Assembly (NCBI GenBank): GCA_017656345.1
Contig: JACDNZ010000007.1
Coordinates: 27,243 to 91,242 of the forward strand
Length of the DNA stretch: 64,000 bases
Reading direction: 5' to 3'
Source of the DNA: Thermosipho sp. (in: thermotogales)
GTDB lineage: Bacteria; Thermotogota; Thermotogae; Thermotogales; Fervidobacteriaceae
Shown here: one piece after another, positions 28,909-38,795 of the stretch
Numbering within the stretch: the first letter of the stretch is position 1
Layout: the number at the start of each line of letters is the position of its first letter
Made by a program: the position numbers and the translations under genes
Notes under the pieces: generated by a model
Told to the model about the DNA's origin: nothing
The model's database searches: none
Seen by the model: only the letters and a program-made list of their open reading frames with translations

Positions 28909-29910
28909 TTATAATTCAATTTCTCTTAAATACTTTACTGCATCTTCTGGTGGAACTGGATTGATATAGAAACCTGATCCCCACTCAAAGCCAGCTACTT
29001 TAGTTAATCTCGGCATAATTTCAACATGCCAGTGATAATAAATTTTTCCTTCATCATAAGTTGGAGAAGTATGTATTACAAAATTATATGGTGGATTATC
29101 TAAAACTTTATATATTCTGTACAAGACATTTCTCATTATTTTAGAAAAAGTTTTTATTTCAGGTTCACTAATTTGTCCAAAATTATGAGAATGTTTTTTT
29201 GGCATTATCCATACTTCAAATGGGAATCTAGAAGCAAATGGTGCAAAAGCTATAAAATCCTCATTTTCTTCTACTATTCTTTTGTTCTCAATCTTTTCCT
29301 GAGAAATCATATCACAAAATACACATCTTTCCTTGTAATCATAATAATCTTTCGCTCCATTCATTTCTTCTTGAACTCTTTTTGGAACACTAGGAATAGC
29401 TATGATTTGACTATGAGGATGGGAAAGTGAGGCTCCACCCATTATACCATGATTTCTAAATATTAAAATATATTTAATCCTTTCATCTTCAGCAATTGTA
29501 TTATATCTTTTAACATACGCCCAGACAACTTCTTCTGCTTGCTTATCATCAAGTAACGCAAAACTGCTATTATGATCAGGTGTTTCAATAATTACTTCAT
29601 GATACCCAAAACCTGTCATTGCATCATACATTCCATGACCATATTTATTTATCTCTATTTCAGGATTTACCGCGGGAAATTTGTTTGGTACAACTCGAAC
29701 CCACCAACCTGGCGTATTAGGTTGTGTATCCATAGGTCTAAAAGCTAAAACTTCCGGAGGAGTTGTATGTTCATTCCCATAATCAAAAGGGCAAAAACTA
29801 CTTTTATTTTCATCTTTTGGAATTGTAAAATCATGAGGCCTTTTTGCTCTCTCAGTTGCAATAATTACCCATCTTTTTACCACTGGATCTTTTCTATATT
29901 CTGGCATCAT
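28909..29910 (-). CDS. galT: Galactose-1-phosphate uridylyltransferase
   Basis: HIT-superfamily enzyme of the Leloir pathway, 333 aa. The catalytic HPH triad lies in ASLSHPHSQIIAIP; zinc-site cysteines appear in SFCPF and RCVFCDM, and the late YYHWHVEIMPR segment is typical. Two adjacent ATGs follow GGAGGTTTT; the second (29907) has the more usual spacing, so the true start may be one codon later. It follows glgA by ten bases as the last gene of a very long operon. Confidence 0.95.
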   Translation of the reverse strand: MMPEYRKDPVVKRWVIIATERAKRPHDFTIPKDENKSSFCPFDYGNEHTTPPEVLAFRPMDTQPNTPGWWVRVVPNKFPAVNPEIEINKYGHGMYDAMTGFGYHEVIIETPDHNSSFALLDDKQAEEVVWAYVKRYNTIAEDERIKYILIFRNHGIMGGASLSHPHSQIIAIPSVPKRVQEEMNGAKDYYDYKERCVFCDMISQEKIENKRIVEENEDFIAFAPFASRFPFEVWIMPKKHSHNFGQISEPEIKTFSKIMRNVLYRIYKVLDNPPYNFVIHTSPTYDEGKIYYHWHVEIMPRLTKVAGFEWGSGFYINPVPPEDAVKYLREIEL

Positions 29911-29920
29911 AAAACCTCCT

Positions 29921-31375
29921 TTATTGTTTCTTGCTTTTTGCTCTTTCGTACAATTTCACATATTCACGTGCAGATCTATCCCATGAAAAATCAGACTTCA
30001 TGGCATTTTCAACTATCTTTTTCCAATGAACCTTTTTATTTTCATAAAAATCAACCGCTTTTGCAACTGATCTCAAAAGATATGCTGAATCATATTCCTT
30101 AAATCCAAAACCATTACCAGAAAAGTTCTTTTCATCATACTCTTTTACCGTATCCGCTAATCCTCCTGTATATCTTACTATTGGAATAGTTCCATATCTA
30201 AGACTGTATAACTGCCCCAAACCACATGGCTCATATCTAGACGGCATTAAAAACATATCTGATCCCGCATAAATCTTTTGAGCAAGGTTAATATCAAACT
30301 TAATATTAGCTGAAACCTTTTCAGGAAATTCATTCGCTAATGTTTTAAACATACTTTCATACTTTTCATCACCCGTGCCCAGTAAAATAAACTGTACATC
30401 TAACAACAGAAGATATCTAAACACATCAGCTAAAATATCTAAGCCTTTTTGATCTACAAGTCGACTAATCATTGAAATAACCGGAACATCTTTCACAGGC
30501 AAATTCAATTCTTCTTGAAGTTTTCTTTTATTTTCATATTTTTTGTTCAAATCATTTATAGAATAATTGACATAAATTCTCGGATCAGTTTCTGGATTAT
30601 AAACATCATAATCAATTCCATTTAGAATACCATACAAATCCGAGGTCCTAAGCCTTAAAACTCCATCAAGTTTTTCACCATATTCTTTTGTTTGAATTTC
30701 TTGTGCATATGTTGGACTAACTGTGTTGATAACATCAGCAAACAAAATTCCACCCTTTAAAAAATTAATTTTTCCATAAAATTCTATACCGTTAATATCA
30801 TAAAGGAAACTTGGCAATCCTGCAAATTTCATATATTTGCTCTCAAAAATTCCTTGATACCCAAGGTTATGAATAGTTAGAATAGAAGAGGTTTTTTTAA
30901 ACAATTCATTATCAGCATATAAAGTTTTTAAATACACAGGTATTAGAGCAGTTTGCCAATCATTAACATGAATAATATCAAATGTCATATTTAAAGCTTT
31001 GATACTCTCCAAAACTGCTGCAGAAAAATAAATAGCCTGCTCTGCTAAATCAGGACCATCATATACCTTTTCAGCTGAAAAATAATAATTATTCGAGATA
31101 AAATAAACTGGTACATTAGAACCAGGAATTTTTGACAAATAAATATCAAACTTTTCTTTAGTATTAAGAAATGGAATTTCTAAATTTTCTTTAATTTTTT
31201 CTAATTTATACGAAAACTTAACAGCATTATCTTCGGTTATTTTATGCTTTGGCATAAAAACAACAGGTGATACTGCCAATTTTTCAAGATATTTCGGTAA
31301 AGCACCAACAACATCCGCCAATCCCCCAACTTTTGCAAATGGAAAAACTTCATAAGAAACTAAGGCAATTTTCAT
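29921..31375 (-). CDS. glgA: Glycogen (starch) synthase, ADP-glucose type
   Basis: GT5 glycosyltransferase, 484 aa, adding glucose to alpha-1,4-glucan. The N-terminal KVGGLADVVGALPKYL has the substrate-binding KxGGL motif; the C-terminal domain has SRLVDQKGLDIL and the EPCGLGQLYSLRYGTIPIVR donor-site region. GGAGGTGA precedes the ATG. It is five bases after the metallo-beta-lactamase gene and is followed by galT, so carbohydrate storage genes end the operon. Confidence 0.96.
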   Translation of the reverse strand: MKIALVSYEVFPFAKVGGLADVVGALPKYLEKLAVSPVVFMPKHKITEDNAVKFSYKLEKIKENLEIPFLNTKEKFDIYLSKIPGSNVPVYFISNNYYFSAEKVYDGPDLAEQAIYFSAAVLESIKALNMTFDIIHVNDWQTALIPVYLKTLYADNELFKKTSSILTIHNLGYQGIFESKYMKFAGLPSFLYDINGIEFYGKINFLKGGILFADVINTVSPTYAQEIQTKEYGEKLDGVLRLRTSDLYGILNGIDYDVYNPETDPRIYVNYSINDLNKKYENKRKLQEELNLPVKDVPVISMISRLVDQKGLDILADVFRYLLLLDVQFILLGTGDEKYESMFKTLANEFPEKVSANIKFDINLAQKIYAGSDMFLMPSRYEPCGLGQLYSLRYGTIPIVRYTGGLADTVKEYDEKNFSGNGFGFKEYDSAYLLRSVAKAVDFYENKKVHWKKIVENAMKSDFSWDRSAREYVKLYERAKSKKQ

Positions 31376-31380
31376 TTATT

Positions 31381-32010
31381 TCACCTCCATTTGTCCAACT
31401 TCAACACACCATCATGCGTAAAAACCAAATAATCAGAATTATTTACAATCTCTCTAACAAATCTTGCGCATTCATCGTCTCTCAGCATCCTCATTATATC
31501 ATAAAATTCTACTCGAGTCATTACAATATCACCTGGGAAAAAAACTCTCCCCATATTTTCCGTTTCTATAACAAAAGATGAATGTTCTTTTGAATGCCAA
31601 GGTGTATGATACACCTTTATTTTATTAAATAAAACATCTCCATCTTTAAACACCTTAACTTCTTTCCAACTATCCATTATTAACTTGTATTGTTTTCCAA
31701 TTATCATTCCAAATTTTTCATAGTTTTTCTTTAAATAATTTTCGGAAATATGTACTGTTGCCTGAGGGAAAAATATTGAATTATAAACATGATCAAGATG
31801 GAAATGTGTTAGTAAAATATCAGTAACTTCCTCGGTTTTTATCCCTAATTCCTTTAATTTATTTTCCAGTATACTATGTGTTACATAGTCACCTGGTTCT
31901 AAAAGAATTTTTCGATCTCCAGCTTCCAAAAGCACAATTGTAGAAAAAGAAGCTTTTGCTCTTCCAGGTATACTCAATATTCCACCCTCAAGTAGTACTG
32001 TCATTTTCAT
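31381..32010 (-). CDS. Metallo-beta-lactamase-fold hydrolase
   Basis: 209 aa. The zinc-binding motif THFHLDH is present, along with later histidines in YHTPWHSKEHSSF and the aspartate in FFPGDIV. Likely a cytosolic hydrolase of the glyoxalase II/lactonase type; the substrate is unknown. Start at 32010 chosen for the GGGAGGAA upstream; 11 further in-frame residues are possible but lack a site. Lies between the GAFLGA regulator and glgA in the same operon. Confidence 0.82.
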   Translation of the reverse strand: MKMTVLLEGGILSIPGRAKASFSTIVLLEAGDRKILLEPGDYVTHSILENKLKELGIKTEEVTDILLTHFHLDHVYNSIFFPQATVHISENYLKKNYEKFGMIIGKQYKLIMDSWKEVKVFKDGDVLFNKIKVYHTPWHSKEHSSFVIETENMGRVFFPGDIVMTRVEFYDIMRMLRDDECARFVREIVNNSDYLVFTHDGVLKLDKWR

Positions 32011-32032
32011 AACAAAATTCCTCCCTTTTTTA

Positions 32033-33721
32033 TTACAATCCATACTTTTCCATTTTATAATAAAGAGTTCTAAGACTTATACCTAATGATCGTGCTGTTT
32101 TTGTTCTATCGCCTTTGTTTTCTTTAAGTACACTTTCAATTACTTTTCTCTCAAAATCTTCTACCAAAGACTTTAACGAACCTTCGTATTTAAAACTTTC
32201 AAAAGTCTGTTCCAAAAACAATGTTGGGAAATGCCTTTTTTCAAGTACACTTTCATTAATGTTCATATTTATAATTGCTCGTCCAATCACATTTTCTAAT
32301 TCTCTAACATTACCTGGCCAATCATAGCTCATAAGGTACTTTATAGCAATCGTAGAAATCTTATCAATCTTTCTTCCAAACTGTTGTGCTATCTTTTTAG
32401 AAAGACATTTTGCAAGCAGCGGTATATCATCCTTCATATCCCTTAAAGGAGGCAAATATATTGGAAAAACATTTAATCTGAAATACAAATCACTTAAAAA
32501 TTTACCTTTCCTTACCAAATCTTCAAGATCCATATTTGTTGCAGCAATTATCCTCACATCAACTTTTTTAACCATTGTGGATCCTACAGGAATAAATTCT
32601 TTTGTCTCTATAAATCTAAGGATTTTCGCTTGAAGATTAATCGGCATTTTTCCTATTTCATCAAGAAATAAAGTTCCACCATCTGCTTCTTCTATTAAAC
32701 CCATTTTTCCTTCTTTTCTTGCACCTAAAAAAGCCCCTTCAACATAACCAAAAAGTTCCAGCTCAAGAACATTTTCGGATATTGCTGCACAATTTACACT
32801 TACAAATGGCCCATTTCTTCTATTACTCTCATTGTGAATTGCATGTGCAAACAACTCTTTCCCTGTGCCACTTTCACCTCTTAAGAGAACCGTTGCAGGC
32901 GTCCTTGCAACCTTTTTAGCTTGTTCTTTTGCCATTTGGATTTTTTCAGAATTTCCAATAATATCATCGAAAGTATATTGGGCTTTCACTTGTCTAATTA
33001 TTCGTTTCATTTCTTCTAATTCTCTGGTTAACGCAAAAATCTTTGAAACATCATGTACAACTGCAACACTCCCACTAAATTTTCCTTTCACAAATAAAGG
33101 TTCTGCATTGACAACTACCTCTTTTTTTGAAGGACCTACTTTTAACCTTGCATTATAAATCGGTTTTCTTGTTTTAGCTATTAACATATGAATACTTTCA
33201 CCTTCAGCAATATCTACAGTAGCTGGTTTCCCTATAACTTCTTCAGGCTTATAACCAGTAAGTTCAGTATATGCCTTATTTACTAAAACAACATTTCCAA
33301 ACTCATCTGCTACTGAAATAGCATCATAAGTGGAATCAATTATTGCTTTTAATCTTGCTTCAATTTCATGTAAATTTGTAATTTCTTCAGCTAACTTTCG
33401 GATACTTGTTATATCTCTAAAAACTGCTACAGCTCCAACAATATTATCCATTTTATCTTTCAAAGGCATTCGTGACGTTACAATAATGTTTTTCCCAACA
33501 TTTTGAACTTCGTCAATTTCCGGGATTCCTGTCCTAACAACTATATGTAATCTTGTATTTGGTATCACGTCTGTTACCGGAATACCAACAAACTCGCCAT
33601 CTAAATTTAAAAGACGCACGGCTGTCTTGTTAATATACAAGATCCGTGCGTCTTTATCCACAATAATTACTCCTTCAACAATTGACTCCAAAACTGACCT
33701 ATACAACTGAGAAAGTTCCAT
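32033..33721 (-). CDS. PAS-PAS-AAA+-Fis regulator with altered sigma54 loop (GAFLGA)
   Basis: 562 aa. Two PAS domains (about 5-110 and 120-235), an AAA+ ATPase domain with Walker A GESGTGKE (282-289) and Walker [13 protein letters not shown], the arginine region [17 protein letters not shown], and a C-terminal Fis-type helix-turn-helix ([20 protein letters not shown]). Architecture is that of sigma54 activators, but the loop that touches sigma54, normally GAFTGA, reads GAFLGA at residues 329-334. The threonine is usually essential, and I recall no rpoN in Thermotoga maritima, so it may act on sigma70 promoters as TyrR does, or repress. PAS domains suggest small-molecule or redox sensing. ATG at 33721 has AGGTGA upstream. 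Confidence 0.85.
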   Translation of the reverse strand: MELSQLYRSVLESIVEGVIIVDKDARILYINKTAVRLLNLDGEFVGIPVTDVIPNTRLHIVVRTGIPEIDEVQNVGKNIIVTSRMPLKDKMDNIVGAVAVFRDITSIRKLAEEITNLHEIEARLKAIIDSTYDAISVADEFGNVVLVNKAYTELTGYKPEEVIGKPATVDIAEGESIHMLIAKTRKPIYNARLKVGPSKKEVVVNAEPLFVKGKFSGSVAVVHDVSKIFALTRELEEMKRIIRQVKAQYTFDDIIGNSEKIQMAKEQAKKVARTPATVLLRGESGTGKELFAHAIHNESNRRNGPFVSVNCAAISENVLELELFGYVEGAFLGARKEGKMGLIEEADGGTLFLDEIGKMPINLQAKILRFIETKEFIPVGSTMVKKVDVRIIAATNMDLEDLVRKGKFLSDLYFRLNVFPIYLPPLRDMKDDIPLLAKCLSKKIAQQFGRKIDKISTIAIKYLMSYDWPGNVRELENVIGRAIINMNINESVLEKRHFPTLFLEQTFESFKYEGSLKSLVEDFERKVIESVLKENKGDRTKTARSLGISLRTLYYKMEKYGL

Positions 33722-33722
33722 A

Positions 33723-34133
33723 TTACTCACCTATCACTTTTACTACTACTCTTTTCTTTCTCTGACCGTCATATTCAGCATAAAAAACCTGTTCCCAAGG
33801 ACCAAGATCCAGTCTTCCATTTGTTACAGGTAATATAACTTGATGATGTGTTAAAATACGTTTCAAATGTGCATCTCCATTATCTTCACCTGTCCAATGA
33901 TGATTATAATCCCCAACAGGAGCCAGCTTTTCAAGCCATTCCCAAATATCTTTATGAAGCCCTGATTCATCATCATTGACAATTATACCAGCAGTAATAT
34001 GCATTGCTGAAACCAAACAAAAACCTTCCTTTATTCCACTCTCCTCTACTATTCGTTCAATTTCATCAGTTATTCTAATTAAATCCTTTCTTTTTTTTGT
34101 ATTAAACCATAAGTATTTCGTATAACTTTTCAT
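33723..34133 (-). CDS. YjbQ-family protein (UPF0047)
   Basis: 136 aa, full family length. Conserved motifs: [21 protein letters not shown], the acidic [15 protein letters not shown] segment and [15 protein letters not shown]. The E. coli member has weak thiamine-phosphate synthase activity; the physiological role is unclear. Overlaps the ATP-grasp gene by four bases, and its stop runs into the regulator's start region. Confidence 0.9.
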   Translation of the reverse strand: MKSYTKYLWFNTKKRKDLIRITDEIERIVEESGIKEGFCLVSAMHITAGIIVNDDESGLHKDIWEWLEKLAPVGDYNHHWTGEDNGDAHLKRILTHHQVILPVTNGRLDLGPWEQVFYAEYDGQRKKRVVVKVIGE

Positions 34134-35074
34134 AAATCTTCCCCCTTATAGCGTTTCATTGAAACTTCTAAAATTTTTAATATTAAATCATCGTAGGACA
34201 TTCCAGCAGCTTCCGCCATTTTAGTAATATCAGAATAAATTGGAACTAACTGTGGCATTGAATTAACTTCAAGAAAGTAAATTTCATTATTTCTAATCCT
34301 AACATCCATTCTCGCATAATCTCTTAAAGAAAGTACTTTAAACAACTTCTTTGCATAAAATTCGAGTTTTTCTTTAATGTCATTGGGAATTCTTGCAGGA
34401 CAAATATAATTTGTCTGTTCACCATAATTATGTTTTACATTATACGAATAAAATCTCTCTAAACCTTCTGGTAATACTGAAAAATCAATTTCTAAAATTG
34501 GAAGAACTTCTATCTCTTCACCATTACCTATCAACCCTACGCTTACTTCTGTACCATCTATAAACTCTTCCACCAAGGCGGGCTGATTAAATTCCTTGTG
34601 AATCTTTAAAACTTGCTCTCTTAGATCTTCAATATTGTTAACCACAGAATCTCTGGTTATTCCTCTGGCACTTCCTTCTCTCGGTGGTTTTACAATATAA
34701 ACTTTGTCATCCATACTTTCTGGGAGTTCTCCTATTTCAAAATATTCAAAACTTGGAGTCGGTATATTATGATATTTCATCATTATCTTTGTAGTTATTT
34801 TATCTAAACATAATGAATGCGAATAAGCGTTTGATGACGAATAAGGAATGTTTAATAAATCAAGCAAAGCTGGAACATGAATTTGTTTTGTTTCCTTTCC
34901 ACCCTTATTTGAAAGATTAAACACAAAATCATAATTTGTTATCTTTTCCATAAAATTTTCATCGAAAGGCACTAGTTTGCACTCAAATTTCTTTTCTATA
35001 GCATTTTTTACACTTTCAACCATTTTTTTCTCTTCAGCATTCAAATCCTTTTCAAACACTATTGCTATTCTCAT
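34130..35074 (-). CDS. D-Ala-D-Ala-ligase-like ATP-grasp enzyme
   Basis: 314 aa with the ATP-grasp layout of Ddl: [21 protein letters not shown] (start of ATP site), [32 protein letters not shown] and the metal-site segment [20 protein letters not shown]. The Ddl substrate-recognition N-terminus is different (no canonical GxxGEDG), so it is not simply Ddl; it probably joins an amino acid or 2-amino-acid-like product to another. Four-base overlaps with the B12-domain gene upstream and yjbQ downstream point to one pathway. Confidence 0.78.
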   Translation of the reverse strand: MRIAIVFEKDLNAEEKKMVESVKNAIEKKFECKLVPFDENFMEKITNYDFVFNLSNKGGKETKQIHVPALLDLLNIPYSSSNAYSHSLCLDKITTKIMMKYHNIPTPSFEYFEIGELPESMDDKVYIVKPPREGSARGITRDSVVNNIEDLREQVLKIHKEFNQPALVEEFIDGTEVSVGLIGNGEEIEVLPILEIDFSVLPEGLERFYSYNVKHNYGEQTNYICPARIPNDIKEKLEFYAKKLFKVLSLRDYARMDVRIRNNEIYFLEVNSMPQLVPIYSDITKMAEAAGMSYDDLILKILEVSMKRYKGEDL

Positions 35075-36708
35075 ATCCCAGCCTCCTTTTTTAATATTCC
35101 TATTCTCCTACTTTCAGTTAAAATATTACCGTTTTCATCAATTGCAAAATTTGCACCATTAATTATTCGCGTTTCAAACCTTCCCTTTGCCACTGAAAGT
35201 CCTTTCAATCCTGGAGCATCCAAAATTCCCACCTTGACAGCATTATAAATGACTTCTGGTACGACTAATGGATCATCATATTCGCTTCCAAGCTGTTTTA
35301 TTGCTTCTATTATTTCCATAGCCTCTTCTTTTAATTCTTCAACTCTATTTCTTACATCTTTATCTTCCATAAAATCAGGTAATCCTAACATTGCATTTCT
35401 CATCGCCTGTTTCACCATTTTAACACTTTCTATAATTTCCTTACTGGTAGCCCTTCTAATAGCTTCAGAATATGAAACTACATGTAAAATATCAGGCTTT
35501 AAATACATTCCATAAAACATTGTGCTCACTAATTGACCCATTGCCGAATTTTCATCAGCCGGGAATGATAAAAGTCCTGTTCTAACCATAGTATATGAAA
35601 TAAAATTCTCATCATGTAATGTCTCAATAAGTTGCTTTTTTGCAATTTGCTTTGCTAAATCAAATTTTGGTGAAAGTCCCGGAGGAGTCGTTAACATATA
35701 CTGTGCAACGTAATGTTTTACACCTAATTTTTTTGCATTGTATGCAGCTAAATAAAATGTTGCTACTTCTATAGCATCATGGGCATATCTTAAAGCCCAT
35801 TGATGGGCTTCATTTATTTCAACAGGAACACCATTCATGGCATTCCATTTTATTGCTTCTTGATTCTCCTTTATGGCACTTAAAAGATCTCTATCGGATC
35901 TTCTATCAAGCTCCGAATACCATGTTAACGGTATGGCAGCCCATGCATTATTAATAGTTTCTTTTAAAATCTTCGAAAATTCTAGAAGATTATTCGTTCC
36001 CGAATAACAACGAATTAAAGGATAGTTACCTCTTCTTGATGCCTGGTATAATCTTTTAAAATCATCTACGGTCCTTATTGGGGCCCCGCCTGCACCATCT
36101 TGTTTTTTATCCATTTTTTCAGGTTCAAAAAAATGTTGTTGACAATTTTGATCAGGAGCAAGTGAAATTATATCGAGTAATCCAGATTCAGCCAAAATCC
36201 TTATGTGTTCTTCTGTTTCTTTAATTGTCGATAATCCTATATGATGTCTTATAAGTGGATATGGACTTTTATATCTTATTCTTTCCGGAAGAGTTTGAGG
36301 AGGTATTTTTAACTCTCTTTTTTCCACTTCAATATTTCTAAGCCATAAAACAACCTCTTCAATTTCTTGGGTTCCATCAAAAACTTTTGAGATAAATTTA
36401 AAGTTTCTAGCAATATTACCTGTTTCAATAGTACCTCCAAATATGTAAACCTTATCCAATAAATTATTTTGTTCCAGTTTTTTATATAATTCATCTAATA
36501 AGCTTTTTAAAGCCTTAGGATCCAGTCTATAACTAATTGCAACTATATCAGGATCAGTCTCTATAATTGCACCAATCAATTTATTTAAACTAACAGCTCC
36601 ACCCAAATAAATTGTTTCATATCCCTCACTCTCAGCAAGTTTTAGAAAATTTAACAACCCAGCTATGTGAACACAGCTGCCAATGGATGCCCCCAATATC
36701 TTTTTCAA
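35071..36708 (-). CDS. Cobalamin-binding-domain protein with glutamate-mutase-E-like barrel
   Basis: 545 aa. Residues 1-125 form a Rossmann-like B12-binding domain: GASIGSCVHIAGLLNFLKLA keeps the cobalt-ligand-type histidine and glycine of DxHxxG, but the aspartate is a cysteine, and GGAVSLNKLI and YIFGGT follow. Residues 140-545 resemble the TIM barrel of methylaspartate mutase subunit E (RCYSGTNNLLEF, NNAWAAIPLTWYSELDRR, VEINEAHQWALRYAHD). In glutamate mutase these parts are two proteins, so this is a natural fusion in reverse order. Reaction unknown; a carbon-skeleton rearrangement is inference. TTG start, GGGGTGAT upstream; four-base overlaps on both sides. Confidence 0.65.
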   Translation of the reverse strand: MKKILGASIGSCVHIAGLLNFLKLAESEGYETIYLGGAVSLNKLIGAIIETDPDIVAISYRLDPKALKSLLDELYKKLEQNNLLDKVYIFGGTIETGNIARNFKFISKVFDGTQEIEEVVLWLRNIEVEKRELKIPPQTLPERIRYKSPYPLIRHHIGLSTIKETEEHIRILAESGLLDIISLAPDQNCQQHFFEPEKMDKKQDGAGGAPIRTVDDFKRLYQASRRGNYPLIRCYSGTNNLLEFSKILKETINNAWAAIPLTWYSELDRRSDRDLLSAIKENQEAIKWNAMNGVPVEINEAHQWALRYAHDAIEVATFYLAAYNAKKLGVKHYVAQYMLTTPPGLSPKFDLAKQIAKKQLIETLHDENFISYTMVRTGLLSFPADENSAMGQLVSTMFYGMYLKPDILHVVSYSEAIRRATSKEIIESVKMVKQAMRNAMLGLPDFMEDKDVRNRVEELKEEAMEIIEAIKQLGSEYDDPLVVPEVIYNAVKVGILDAPGLKGLSVAKGRFETRIINGANFAIDENGNILTESRRIGILKKEAGI

Positions 36709-37790
36709 TCTATCACCCCTTCATTTAATAACTTCTTTATTTCATCTATGTTGAGATTATCAATTCCAAGTCTTTCTAATGTTCTTCCTTCTTTATAAAA
36801 ATTTCTATTCATCATAATTGAAGAAAGATATACAATTGAATCTATTGCTGGCGTTTCAATACCTAATTTTTTTGCCATTGAGGAAATTGGAACGAGACTC
36901 ATGGGAACATCTTCAAAAATATATCTATTTTGGAGACTAGGGGGAGCTATAATCCCCTGATAACCACTATTATTATGAATTGCATCAAACAAATTATTGC
37001 CCTGAACATCGTATGCATAATTTAACCATTCAACTGCACTCATTGGTTCAATTCCCATTGTTCTTGCAACCACACATCTTTCATGATCAATTTTTTCCAA
37101 AACTTTTGCAACAGATGGAGTAATTCCTTCAAGGTAAAATTCAAATTTTCCATAAGTACTTTCTACTCGCCCAGAATTGAGAATTAAAGTTGCAGGATGA
37201 AAAACAGCTCCAATATTATTAAAACTTGTATATAAAGTCGAATCTACAACCTGGAATTCTGGTAATACCTCCTCTAACACCTCTTTTAACTCGGGATTCC
37301 TTCTTGCTGGTAATGCTGAAACTGGAACAGCATTTTTTATCCTAAAAATATGAGAAACTCCAGGATTAGATGTTCGAGAAGCAAAAAGAAAAGTCTGAGC
37401 TTCAGCAACAATTAAATCTTTTTTTACCCCTTCTTTTTTTAGAGCATTCCAAAATTCTAAAGCTCCAAACGTTCTTCCAGGATTTAAAACAAAAATTTGA
37501 CCATCTTTTACATACTTTGCCACTTTTTTTGCAATGTCAGCATGTGCAAATGCAGGTACCACAATCATGATTAACTTTGCATCCTTTAAAGCCTCTTCAA
37601 TATCAGTAGTAACATTTTCAATTACTACTTTTCCAACAACTTCACCTTCTAATTTTATAACTTTTGATTTCATAAATGCAGAAATTCTTTTTAAGGATCT
37701 ATTATATAAAGTAACTTTGTATCCTCTCATACCTAAAAAACCAGCTAATGCAAGACCACCATTTCCTGCACCAATTACGGTGATATTCAT
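36705..37790 (-). CDS. Opine-dehydrogenase-family NAD(P)-dependent oxidoreductase
   Basis: 361 aa. N-terminal nucleotide-binding domain with GAGNGGLALAGFLGMRGY, and the octopine/nopaline dehydrogenase C-terminal domain with NNIGAVFHPATLILNSGR, whose histidine is the family's catalytic residue, and KVLEKIDHERCVVARTMG. True opine dehydrogenases reductively condense an amino acid with a 2-oxo acid; many bacterial members have other amino-acid substrates. ATGA overlap with the B12-domain gene indicates joint action. GGGGGTGAAA precedes the ATG. Confidence 0.82.
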   Translation of the reverse strand: MNITVIGAGNGGLALAGFLGMRGYKVTLYNRSLKRISAFMKSKVIKLEGEVVGKVVIENVTTDIEEALKDAKLIMIVVPAFAHADIAKKVAKYVKDGQIFVLNPGRTFGALEFWNALKKEGVKKDLIVAEAQTFLFASRTSNPGVSHIFRIKNAVPVSALPARRNPELKEVLEEVLPEFQVVDSTLYTSFNNIGAVFHPATLILNSGRVESTYGKFEFYLEGITPSVAKVLEKIDHERCVVARTMGIEPMSAVEWLNYAYDVQGNNLFDAIHNNSGYQGIIAPPSLQNRYIFEDVPMSLVPISSMAKKLGIETPAIDSIVYLSSIMMNRNFYKEGRTLERLGIDNLNIDEIKKLLNEGVID

Positions 37791-37814
37791 TATTTCACCC
37801 CCATAAATGTAATG

Positions 37815-38783
37815 TTAATACATTTTCTCAGGATCCACTATACTTCGTGGCTTTCCAGTTTCCACATACGAAACAATATTTTCAAACAATTCATCGATTC
37901 TTCCACGTTGACCTTCTATTGTAAAACCACCAACATGAGGAGAAATAACTACATTCCTAAAAGTATGGATAGGATATCTGGAAGGTAATACAGAATTTAT
38001 CTCTTCATCAGGATATTCATACCATACATCACTGGCAAACCCTAAAAGTATACCTTCCTTAAGAGCTTCATATAAAGCTTTTTCATCAATTAATTCTCCT
38101 CTTCCAACATTTATTAAAAATTTATTTTTCATCTTATTAAAAACTTCTTTATCAATTATATGATAAGTTTCATGAGTCAAAGGTAGAGTCAAAAATACTA
38201 TATTCACATCTTTAAGAACCTCGTCTAGAGAATTGGTGACAAAATCAAATCCGTCAACATTTTCAACATGTTTTCTATAACCTTTTATTTCCACATCAAA
38301 CCCTTTTAGAAGCTTTGCCAAATGTCTACCTATCACTCCTGTACCTAAAATTGCTACCTTTTTGTTTTGTAAAGAAAACCAATAATCTTTTTCTTTAAAG
38401 CCAACAGTAAATCCATGCCAAACGCCCTTTTCTAAATCTTTATGATATTCAACGATTCTTCCAAGTAAAGACAGAGCAAGTGCTATTGCTCTTTCCGCTA
38501 CAATTTTGCCATTTCCATGGGAATTTGAAACAATTATTTTCCTTTGCTTTATTATTTCCCAAGGTAGCTTATCAGCTCCCGTCCATGGAATAAAAATTAC
38601 TTTTAAATTCTTCGCTTCAATAATTTGCTTTTCAGATAAAGACGCACCAATAACAGCATCAACTTCTTTTAAAACTTTATCAATTTCATTTTTTGTATAA
38701 AACTTTATATTATATATTTTCGAATATTTCTCGATCATTTTCTTAAAATAATCAGTTATTTTTGTTAAAACAAGAACTTTCAC
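37815..38783 (-). CDS. D-2-hydroxyacid dehydrogenase (hydroxypyruvate/glyoxylate reductase-like)
   Basis: 322 aa, D-isomer specific dehydrogenase. NAD-binding motif ILGTGVIGRHLAKLL, catalytic arginine in INVGRGELIDEKAL, glutamate in the WYEYPDEE region and histidine in ISPHVGGFT. The next gene is glycerate 2-kinase, so glycerate/hydroxypyruvate is a fitting substrate, but other 2-oxo acids are possible. GTG start with GGGGAGG nine bases upstream. Confidence 0.85.
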   Translation of the reverse strand: MKVLVLTKITDYFKKMIEKYSKIYNIKFYTKNEIDKVLKEVDAVIGASLSEKQIIEAKNLKVIFIPWTGADKLPWEIIKQRKIIVSNSHGNGKIVAERAIALALSLLGRIVEYHKDLEKGVWHGFTVGFKEKDYWFSLQNKKVAILGTGVIGRHLAKLLKGFDVEIKGYRKHVENVDGFDFVTNSLDEVLKDVNIVFLTLPLTHETYHIIDKEVFNKMKNKFLINVGRGELIDEKALYEALKEGILLGFASDVWYEYPDEEINSVLPSRYPIHTFRNVVISPHVGGFTIEGQRGRIDELFENIVSYVETGKPRSIVDPEKMY

Positions 38784-38795
38784 TCTATCCTCCCC

